Assembly: GCA_905250125.1 (NCBI GenBank)
Contig: CAJNOL010000799.1
Location: forward strand, 38,936-102,935
Origin: Rotaria sordida
Lineage: Eukaryota > Rotifera > Eurotatoria > Philodinida > Philodinidae
Direction: 5' to 3'
DNA: 64,000 nucleotides
Shown here: positions 49,228-60,000 of the stretch, piece after piece
Position numbering within the stretch: the first letter of the stretch is position 1
Layout: each line of letters starts with the position of its first letter
Program-made: the position numbers and the translations under genes
The notes under the pieces: model-generated
Seen by the model: the letters and a program-made list of their open reading frames with translations, nothing else
What the model was told of the DNA's origin: nothing
The model's database searches: none

Positions 49228-49798
49228 AACTTATAATTTCAATAGGTTAGAAAGATAGAGCATCAAATTCTGTAAATTTTTGTGCAGAATATTTATTTTC
49301 ATTTCTGCTGAATGCAAGAAAAATTTCGATTACTAAATAGTTCTAAGGGGTTTATCATTTTTGAGCATTTTGGATAATAACTATGGAAATCATAATTTTT
49401 CCTTTTATAAACTTAATATAAAAACTAATAATGAAGATCGATATGGTTTTTCATGCTTTACAAAATAACATATTAATCATGTTTATCGATTGGTCCATAG
49501 TGTGTAAAATATTTTACGCACTACTGATTAATCGATAAACATTTTTAATATATTATTTTGTAAAGCATGAAAAAGTACATCGATTTTCATTATTAGTTTT
49601 CATATTAAGTTTATAAAAGAAAAAATTATGATTTCCATAGTTATTATCCAAAACACCCAAAAATGGTAGACTCCTTAGAACTATTTAGTAATCGAAACAT
49701 TTTTGGCATTCAACAAAAAAAAAAAAAAGATAAATGCACAACAATGTGCAGAATTTGATGCTCTATCTTTCTAACCTATTGTAATTCTAACTTAGAGG
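49228..49798. repeat. Long foldback (MITE-like) element, 571 bp
   Basis: This is the best-preserved hairpin in the window; nearly the whole element is self-complementary. Outer ends: CAATAGGTTAGAAAGATAGA on the left pairs with TCTATCTTTCTAACCTATTG on the right. Inner parts: ATTTTGGATAATAACTATGG pairs with CCATAGTTATTATCCAAAAC, and TTTTTCATGCTTTACAAAAT pairs with TTTTGTAAAGCATGAAAAA. The centre is a palindromic GTGTGTAAAATATTTTACGCAC. There is no coding content and no clear target duplication. Confidence 0.88.
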
Positions 49799-51054
49799 AG
49801 TGGTGGTTGATTTACAACTTCATTCAGCGGTATCTTATCTAAGATGTGAATAATAATGATTGATATATTCCGTGCCAATCTTTCAAATAGTTTTAATATG
49901 AATGTTAATTTATATACGAAGAAGTATCAGATCAAGCATATCAATATAAATAAAACTTTATGAATCCAACATTTGAAAATCAAAAACAGAGTTAATTTCA
50001 TTCATACGATAAAAAAATGTTAATCATAGGGATGTTTTGAAAACACGTTAAAGATTTTATTATTTTATAAATTTACGAGCTTGTTTTCTCATATGTTTTT
50101 GAAGGGTTAATTTTACGGAAGATTGACCTTTCTTTTACATTATTATTTTCGTCTCATTGATATTCGTATAAATATTTACCAAATGTCTACTTGATATACA
50201 GCCAATGGTTGTATAAGACATAGAAATAGAATTATCTCAATTAATTAATTCATTCATAAGTATTGTCTATCATAAAATTATCATTGTGAAACTTTTGTTT
50301 TCATTAGATTCCAAACATAGCTCAATCGATAACTTTATAATAGTTTTGAATTTGAAAATGCAATTCTTACTACTAATGGAATAGAGAAGGTCCATGAAGC
50401 AATCAAGAATTTACACAATATAGTTAAAGAAACTCTCGTATAAATTCCATCGTTCAGTTTTTCTTTTGTTTTTGTTTCATTGTTTTTCTCTGTTAAAGCT
50501 GATGTAGTAATATGAAATTATCACGTAAGACACTGAACATTTCTATTATTAGGAAAAAAAACTCAACATTTTCTTAATACAGTCATTGCCACAATTTTTA
50601 TGGTGAATCAGTGTATGATATTTACAATCAACAAGCAAAAATACATCAATAAAATGTATATTTTCTCGTAAAATATTCTTCATCAAAATTTGACCTGTAC
50701 TCTTTCTCGAACTTTATACTTAACAATTCTTTTTACATTATACTCTCCGATGTGTCAAATCTTGATGAAAAATATTTTACGACTACATATAAAGTTTATA
50801 GCATATTTTTGTATGTTAATTTTGAATACTATATTTATTGATCATTAAAAATAACTTTTGACGATCAAAATTATTTTGAGCTGGATTTTTTTATATCTTT
50901 CATGTGCGGATGACTTTATTGAAAAAATATTAAATTTTTTTGCTAATACTAAGAATCTTCAATATCCAGCTTGGTAATTTTACATCATCATACTAACTAC
51001 AACAGAAACTAATTAATTAAGAGAAAACCTAAGATGCGACGAAGTGAAGATATA

Positions 51055-51486
51055 GTAAACCCCCTCCCAGAATAAAAGGGCATGCCCTTATACAGTGTCT
51101 TGGCACATCGCTACGTTTTGGATGGCCTTCTATTGGGGGTCAATTTTTGGCGAGTTTTTAATTAAAATTATTTAAAAAATTAATAATTAATTAATAACTT
51201 TAATTATTGCTATTTAGGTGATTTTTGCTGAAAAAACTACCATCTTTTGTAAAAATTGTACTATTTATGATAGGAAAGGAAGGATTTCGCAAAAAAACAT
51301 TAGAAAATCGGTTATATTTCCTTAATTATTAATTAATATTTATAAAAACTTCGATAATTTTGGAATATATTAATTAATTAGTAAATGGCCTTCTAATAGA
51401 GCGTTTGAACTTTTGCTCGGACATGGCCTTATACAGGGGGTGGCCTTCTAATATAGGGTGGCCGTCTATTTTGGGGGGGGCTTTAC
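51055..51486. mobile_element. Short non-autonomous DNA transposon with GC-rich inverted ends
   Basis: The left end GTAAACCCCCTCCCAGAATA and, read inward from the right, GTAAAGCCCCCCCCAAAATA form imperfect terminal inverted repeats 432 bases apart. Inside each end are repeated TGGCCTTCTAAT/ATGGCCTTATACAGG units and a palindrome AAGGGCATGCCCTT. The core is AT-rich. A target duplication (TA or longer) could not be fixed, so the superfamily is undetermined; a Tc1/mariner or pogo type is possible. Confidence 0.6.
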
Positions 51487-52235
51487 ATTGAAAAAATGCC
51501 AACTCTATTGTCTTGGTACAGGGACATTTTCTTATGTTTCAATAAATAGCTGTTATCTTATCATTGAGAATATTTGAAATAGAAACCAACAGATAAAATT
51601 GTTTAGAGATATCACGTGTACTGACAAAGAATAAGTTATATAATACTTCATCGGTTTATTAAATCAGGTGGTTACTTTATAGATACAACTAATGTTTATT
51701 TCACCACTAAAGATATTATTGGTAATAAGCTCTTATAAAAATCTGATGATTTTCGAAAATCAATTATCATTGTAACAAAACTTTCTTGTTTCGTTAATGC
51801 TCATGATATAATTTAAAGAAGTCTAACAAAATTCTACATAATTTATATTGATTTATATCTAATACATTTATCCAATACAATAATACCGTTGGATGAAACA
51901 TTAAAAGCTTCAAAAAAAAAAATGGTTTAATTCGACCGCGTAAATTTCACTATATTAGATATTCAAATTTTACAAGTTGATAAATATAAAAAACAATCTA
52001 ATATATTAGATAGCGAACATTTACAAAAATTCGTTAAATAACCACAATAAAATTCATTTTTATTTCGAAGTTAACATTAACTAATAATTAACTTTTAGGA
52101 AAATATCATTGATCTATGAGAAAATAAAAAACTAACGAAAACATGCAGTACATTTTAGTTATTATTTAAAAATTAATAAACAATATAGTTTTGAATATTT
52201 AAAATAGTATCGAAACAAAAAAAAACAAATTGGCC

Positions 52236-52480
52236 AACAAAATTAGTAGAACAAACATGAAATCCAATTGATGAACTTCAATCAATAGCTAAAGAATTAA
52301 ATTTAAGTATTGCCGCAGCTGGTCTACGGTAGATTATGCAACATCGATTATTTTTGAAGTAACAACAATTCAAATAGAATATGCAAGCTGCTGTCATTCA
52401 TCTATCAGATGATCAATTGGCACAATTAATAAAAATACGTGGCACATCATTACCCGTAGTCATACAAAGAAATGTTATAA
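52236..52480 (+). pseudogene. Decayed coding relic
   Basis: One frame reads NWPTKLVEQT, a stop, then NPIDELQSIAKELNLSIAAA GLR, another stop, and IMQHRLFLK. A second frame then continues with MQAAVIHLSDDQLAQLIKIR. Composition and codon pattern look like former coding sequence, broken by at least two stops and one frameshift. Family not recognised; a gene or retrocopy fragment is possible. Confidence 0.4.
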
Positions 52481-53691
52481 TTAGAATGAATTTCCTGTAG
52501 TTTAGTCACTTTTAAGGCTACAAACAATATTCTAAGAATCATTAAAAAGTTTGTTTTATTAGTCTATTAAATTACTGTATTACAAATATTTGTTCTTTGA
52601 TTCTTTTAAATAAACTGACTTTTGTTGATATTCTATTAAAAAGACAAACGAATAGAAACACTAGAAGTTTATCTAACGAAAGATATTAATGAGATTTTTA
52701 TTTTTCTACATATTTTCTTTTATTATTTTCATCAATATTTTTATAACAACAATGAAGATTTCCGTTCTTAGATTTTACAAATACTTTTGAAATTAGAATT
52801 ATGATTAACAAACAAAACAAAATCAAAATTTGAAATAAGATTATTTTAAAAAGAGCAATCGTTTAGATTCGATTTTTTCGCTTCAAAACAAAACATTTGT
52901 TCTATTCTTGTTAAAATTCACAACACCGATCGAAGTTCATTAAAATTTCACTTCTAGTCATTATATGTTTTGTTAAAATCCTATTATTTGTATGTATATT
53001 TCTTTCTTATTGCTTGGTAAATAAAAAAAACAATCGACCAATAACAACATGAAAGAAAAAAACAAACAAAAGAAAAAAAAAAGAAGGGCTCAACGAAAGA
53101 CAATAAGACACAAGAAAAGAAACGGAAAGAATATCATCCAAGAACTTCACATACACATACATGATAAACACACAGACAAAGATAAAGAGTACTGTTGCAA
53201 GATTATATTTTTTTTCCCTCGGTTTTTTTTTTGTAAGTGCAAAAAAGTGATAGTTTAACAAAAGAGGAAAAAAAACAAACTGATTACATAAGATTTTTTT
53301 CTTTAAATGAACTTTATTTTCACTCCAAACATAAATAATTTGATTTATAATAGATATATACGTGTGCATATATTATCCAAATAACAACATAAGGTTCCTA
53401 TATAAAGAAAATGATAAATAAGAAAAAAAAAAACAAAAATGTACACCGAGAAGAACAACAATGTGATCTAATCAAATAGTACTGTTTTCTTTTTTTTATT
53501 TCGCACACACTTCATAAGATAAAGCTAAAGTCAATATAGAATATAACAGTATTTATCGATTATAAAGCAAAACAAAAAAACAAATCCTATGTTATGATAG
53601 TCACATCTGATAAATAGGACAAGGGAGAAAAAGAACCATGCCACATAAACAAACAAAACGAATGAAATAGATTCTATGAATATTCCAATCT

Positions 53692-53712
53692 GAGAGAGAG
53701 AGAGAGAGAGAG
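53692..53712. repeat. (GA)n microsatellite
   Basis: A perfect GA run of about 20 bases, 316 bases downstream of the eIF4G stop codon. Confidence 0.9.
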
Positions 53713-54027
53713 CAAGAAAGAGAGTCATAGTTCAGAGTTTAAATATGGAAGAATAGGATACATAAAAGAAACCGAGGAAAAAGTGAATAACAGTTGAATA
53801 GAAAAAACAAAAATGAAAAAGAAAATCAACCATAAACCGTGCATGTTGAAGACTCATATATATGTTTGTTTTGGGTTTAAGTTTAGGTAAAAGAAAATAA
53901 ATAAAGAGACTCAGACAACAACAACAACAAAAAAAAACAACCATCCATATTGCCGTGTAATAACAAAAAGAAAAACCAAAGAAAGAAAGAATAACAAAAA
54001 ACAAGTTATCGATATGATATTAAAAAA

Positions 54028-57000
54028 TTAACTTTCTTCTTCTGCTTCTCCTTCTTCTTCACCTTCTTCCATTTCAACTTCGGCTTGTTCTAACCAAGTA
54101 AAAAAATCTTTTGTTGATATTTCAACAACAGAATGTCCTTAACAAAAAAAAAAAGAAATATTTAATTAATATTATAAAAAAGAAAAATATTCGTGCATTG
54201 TTTACCTTCAGTTTCAGATGGATCTGGATGTCTCAACCATTCAAAAAAAGCATCTTCACTTACACATTCTTCATCATAGAAAATATCAAACAATAATTGA
54301 GCCATTTCTATGAAGAGAAAAATAAAATTGAAAATAAACTTTATTTAAACATCTTCAAAACCAAAAGAAGAGTACCCAAAATTTCACCAATGGCAAAAGT
54401 AATGTAGACTTTCGCAAGCTATCACGAAACAATATTATTATAGGATAAAGCATTAGAATACATCGCGACCAAAACAAATGGCATATTTTGATAGAGTTGG
54501 TTTTTTCAATGGATATCAATGTCTCACCATTCAATATTTATACCAATACTACACATTTCTATCTCAATATGTACTTGTATGAAACATGATTATTATTCAA
54601 TGTGAAAGTATTTGGAGAAAATGTTAGATTTCAGATCGAAACTCGTATTGTGACTTGAATAATTAAATGAACATAGCAGCGAAGTTTTTAAGAATATTTT
54701 TTGCCACTGTTATCATCGAAAATTAGAATACCTTTAGTAATCGATGATTACATCTGCTTATAATACTGAAATAAAATTTTTTGAATGATCTTTGATTTGT
54801 GTTATTGTTCTTCCATAGATGTTTAAAAAGAAAATTTTGAATTCATATGAATGAAAAGAGTAAAAGTAGAGCTACATTCTATTTAACTTATGTAAGAAGT
54901 TAACATATTATTTCTATGAAGTTTTTGTTTGATATTATTTTTTTTCTTTCTTGAAAATAAAATTCTTACTTGGTGGATGTTCAAGTTTATTAACAAAATT
55001 TTGTATAGCATAAACAGCTTGAATTTCTGCATCTGGTTTATGTTCAATAATTTTCTTAAGAACAGTCATTCGATTTTTTGCAATATCTTCTTGAATTTTT
55101 TTTTGTGGTTCACGATTTATTAAACATGCTTCCAAATAAGATAAAACAATATTACGAATATAATATTTATCATTTGAATTCATATGCTAAAATAAAACAA
55201 ACAAAATAATAAAAAAAAACCACTCAAAACTAAATACATACTGTTTGAATATATGTAATAATTTCACTATCAGTAACTACTGTACCTTGATCATTAACAG
55301 ATTTAAATAATCTTACTAATTGTACATTAGCACATGGTCCAAGATTTTCTTTTACTAATGTTGTTGTTGTTGTTATTTCTGCTTCTATTGTTTCAGATAA
55401 CCAATTATATTCATTAATAAATGAAGAATCAATAGAATCGGATTTAAATAAATCATTTAAGGATAAATCGGATGATTGCCAAAATCTTTGTATACGTGAT
55501 TTTGACTAAAATAAAAATACAATCAATGATAAAAGAAGAAAAATTACAAGTTTTTCTTTTTTTTTATTTATCTTACAGAAAATTCAATTGCATATCGAAT
55601 AATATATTGAAATAATTGTTTACGTTTTTCATCGGGTATTATTTGTAAAATAGATTTTAATAATAACATATTCGATGTTGGACCACCAATAAATGCACCA
55701 AGAATTTCACCAATATATTGCCATATAAGAGGAATATCTACTGCAAAATCTGGAACTAAATCAATAACCATTTTAAAACTAAAATATTTTTAAAATAAAA
55801 TAATAGAAAAATTATTTTATTAATATATATATATTATACCCAGATAGAAATGCTTCATTAGATATAATATTTTGATGAAGTACTATATCAAGTAAATGTC
55901 CAATAGCTTTACGTGCACGTGGTTTAGCTTCTAATACATTTGTAAATAATTCTCGAATAATAAGTGCTTGTTGATTAATATTTGATATACAAAAATCTCT
56001 TAAATCTTCAATAGCTTCCTATAAATAAAAAAATTTTAAAAAATTCAATTTTTATTTTTATTTTACTTAGGATATATCAAAAGTAATAGCAGACGTATTT
56101 TAATTGTTTAAAGAAATTCTCTCTCTATATATGATCATTCGTCAATTAATATTATATTAATAAAATTTTCAATAGGATTTATTTGTTTTGATATGTAACA
56201 GTAAGACTAGATTAAAGACTTTGTCTTCGTTCTTCTCTCCAGGGGCCTAACTTATGGTAGATACTTAGGGCATGACGACCCTCGTTTATGAAAATTATCC
56301 ACTATGTACTCTATAACTTCAGCGTTAAGTTACGTTTTCGCTTCTTTCTCTCTGTTTATCTATTCTCCTCTAATACCTGGCCATTTATATAGGTGTTAGA
56401 GTACACAAAAAGTGGTTTGGTTAGAATAAAAAGGAAATATGAAAAATAAATTCATCAAGTTTTTACTAAAGTAATTATTCGAATGTGTCACCATGTGATT
56501 TTTGATTATAAAGATTAATATAAAAAATAACGTTCGATAAAGGAATTTAACGAATGTAAATAATCAGAACAATTATGTCGAATATTTAATAAAATAAAGA
56601 TTTTAGTCTACCGATATTACTTTTTCTATATAGAAGGCTAGGCATTATAAAAGATGAGATAAAAGAGGATACATATCGAAGATAAAATGTGATCTCATAT
56701 TACTGCCACATATCATAATAAAAAGCTCTTATCGAAATTTTATTATCATGATATTAGTTAAAAAGTGATCAAATATCACAGAAATATAGAAATCTGCATT
56801 AGAGTCAATTAAATGTCTCACGAATCTAATTGATTACTAAGCAATTTAGAGAGTTCCGGTCATTCGTAAAAATGATTCTGATGCATATCTCTAATATCGA
56901 ATGTTGTTTTTATTGTCAGATTATATAGAGAGAAAGTTTCGTTTAACTTTTTTCTAAGGAATTAAAATACTTTCGCCATTACTTTTACTATGTTCTAAGT

Positions 57001-60000
57001 ATTTTATATTTACATTTATAGGTCGATTATCATCATCGGAATAATTTTCTGTATATTCTTCAATTAATGAATGTACATGTGTCATAGTTTTTTCTTCATC
57101 AAATGATGTTTTTGATAGATTAGTATTATTGATTGTTGATGCGGATGTTTTATTTGATGATACTGTTGTATTAACATTCGATACTCGTTCATTAATATTT
57201 GATTCACGTGATTGTTCACGACTAACATTACGTGAACCTTCACGTGAATGTGTCATTGAAATATTATTTGGACTAGTTACTCCACTACCAATACTTGCTT
57301 TTCGTGATGATTCCATTGAATTTTCACGTAATAATTCCTTTAAAAAAAGCAAAAACAAATGAAAATAAAAATATGAAAAAATGAAAGTTTTCTTTTTTTA
57401 CGCGAGAAGTTTGGGATTGTAAAGGATAAGCAGATGTACCATTCGATGTACCAGTTTTAGATCTTAATTGTTGAACTGGACCAGTAGGAGGTTTACCATT
57501 TCTAAAAATTTATTATTTTTATTTTTTAGAATTTATATTTTATTGCATACAATTGTTAGTTTTAGTTGAAGATGAAAATAATTTAAAGGATAAGAACATT
57601 GAAGGAATTTTCTACGAGATTCATCGATAGTTTATTAGAAATCTTTAAAGTGCTGCTGATTTATTGCTTTTCAGTTGTTTAATTTTCATAGCAAAGCCTT
57701 TTTCCTCTTTCACTTGATACATAAGTCACAATTCAAATCAGCACTTGAGCATTATTCTGTTCTTCTATTAGATAATATCTACATCATCTAAGAGAAAGTC
57801 TTCCTATGTATGTCCCGTTTTTTGGTTAAAAACTACTGTAGAACTTATAATCGTCTTTATCCACGACAAAGTCTCAAATGTCTAGTAAAAAAATTTCGAC
57901 ATAGTTAATATCAATCAAATAAGAGAAACGAGAAATGAATATTAGAATCTGTTTCAACAAAAAAAAACTGATTGATTTAAAAATTCAATTAAAAAAAATC
58001 GATGGCAATATCAACTCGTTCTAAAGCATTAGTAAAAAATATTGACGAAATTGATTATCAACACAAATTAAATGAAAGAGTTGCATTCAATCGAATTTCA
58101 TTCATGCAATTTTTATTATTTTAATTCTATTCTGTAAGTTATGAGACAATAAACTTGACAAAAAATATTCAATGGAAACTTTTAGAATATTCAATATCTA
58201 TTGATTATTTTTTAAAAAGGAATACAAATACAAATAGAAATGATTTCAATGCTGATAAGCATAGCATATTTAGAACTCATGCAGTCAGCTGCCTTCTCCA
58301 TTCGAGCGACAATCTAATTGCATTTCTCAATGACGAAGAAATATATCTCAAAATAGAACAAATAAAATGATTTCTCTGTGATTAGCAAGACCAGCTCTAT
58401 ATAGTGCATTTCGGATTTTAATTCTGCATGATAGTGCTAATAGTTTTTTTTTTCTATAAATCTATTCTATATCTCTTACCGTCCAGTATTTGAACGATCA
58501 TTTTCAGGTTTCTTTTCAACCGCTGATCCTCTAGACCATGCACCTTGCGGAGCTAAATTTAATGGCTACAAAAAAAAAAAATAATAAATTATTTAAATTT
58601 CTTTATATTGAATATATCTTACTAATGGTCCTTGATTTCTTTTATCATTTGATTGTAATTGTCGTACTGAATTAACATTAAAACGATTTCCACTTTGTTC
58701 GTCATCTGTTCGATTTGATTGTTGTTTACTACTACTACCACGAGCACCACGTGATTCAGTATATTGTTGTGAATTATTATTTCCATAATTATTACCGCCA
58801 GTACGATTCGATTCACGACGTTGTGCTTTATCACGTTCTTGATCACGTTCTTGTTGTTCACGTTTGATTCGTTCTTGTTCATGAATTTCATCAATTGTTG
58901 TTGGTTTCGATTCAATTCGACGAGCAACCCAATTAGCCTAATTAATATATATATATATATATATATTTAATATAAATATTTGGTCTTACTTTTCTAAAAT
59001 CCATAACATCTTGAATCATAAATCGTATACGTGCTGATGTTTGTCGTTGTGTAATAATACTTTCTAAATCATTATAATGTTTTTCCAAATTTTTTCGGTT
59101 TGTTGACTAAAAACAACAAGAATTTATCAAATCGTACTGATATATATATATATATATAAATAAAACTTTAGAAAAAACAAAAATCATGTAACATATATTA
59201 AACAAGTGCAAGCAAGACATTATGTGCATATGAATTATTTTTAACACTTACTTTCTGAAGTAGACATAAGAAAAAAAGAAAAGAAAAAAAAATATTCTTT
59301 GTTTTTTGTTTTCTTTAATTATAAACATACTTTGTCACTTGTTTTAGCATCAAGTTCTTTGCCAATTGTATTTAAAAGTTTACATAAACACTCGATACTT
59401 TCTTCATCAGTTTTATCTCGTAGTAAATATTCAATACAATCATACATAATTGTATCTGTTAACATTTGTAATTTAAATAATTCACCAATGAAACTAAACG
59501 AAAAAAAAACGAAATTTTTATAGAACTATTTCTTTTTCTTTTTGTCTCTACGAATATCAACTCATAGTATCTAAATCAATGGATAACGAACTGAAAAGAT
59601 TTACGTGCTTTGACATAGAATCCTAGAGAGAGTTGTGATCTTTCAAACTAATTGCAGAATGAGGCTTTTCCTTCTTGATTAAATTATAATAGTGATAAAA
59701 TAGATAGTCTTAAATTTAATGATATTTTTCATTAGTTTTACTTACAAAATATTGCCTAATTTTTTTCGTTTAGCTTTAGCTAAATCTTCTTCTAATTTTT
59801 CACTTTCTTCTTTTTGAATTTTTTCATCTGTAATAGTTTCAACTTCACTTTTACGTTTTTCATAACCAATTTCTTGTCTATAATCATTTTCAAATTCTTT
59901 TTGACAACGTGTTAATAATAATTGTCTAAAACTATGTGTTATTCTTTGACCATTTTCATCGGGTACAGTAACTTGTTTTCTTTGAAAAAATTGACATAAT

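Larger units (their letters stand above)
48340..54027. other. Large intergenic region, eIF4G to SLC6
   Basis: At 5.7 kb this is the longest gene-free stretch. It contains a 570-bp foldback element (49228-49798), a 432-bp GC-tipped element (51055-51486), a decayed coding relic (52236-52480) and A-rich low-complexity DNA with a (GA)n run (53692-53712) just downstream of eIF4G. The remaining short frames at 53007-54004 are low-complexity. Confidence 0.6.

Noticed and set aside
53007-54004. Hydrophobic minus-strand frames of 65-120 residues
   Set aside because: Phe/Leu/Val/Cys-rich products of A/T-rich low-complexity DNA just past the eIF4G stop; most likely 3' UTR and spacer.
58155-58370. 71-residue plus-strand frame in the eIF4G linker intron
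   Set aside because: No family resemblance or splice support was seen, and it is antisense within an intron; a nested gene cannot be argued from it.
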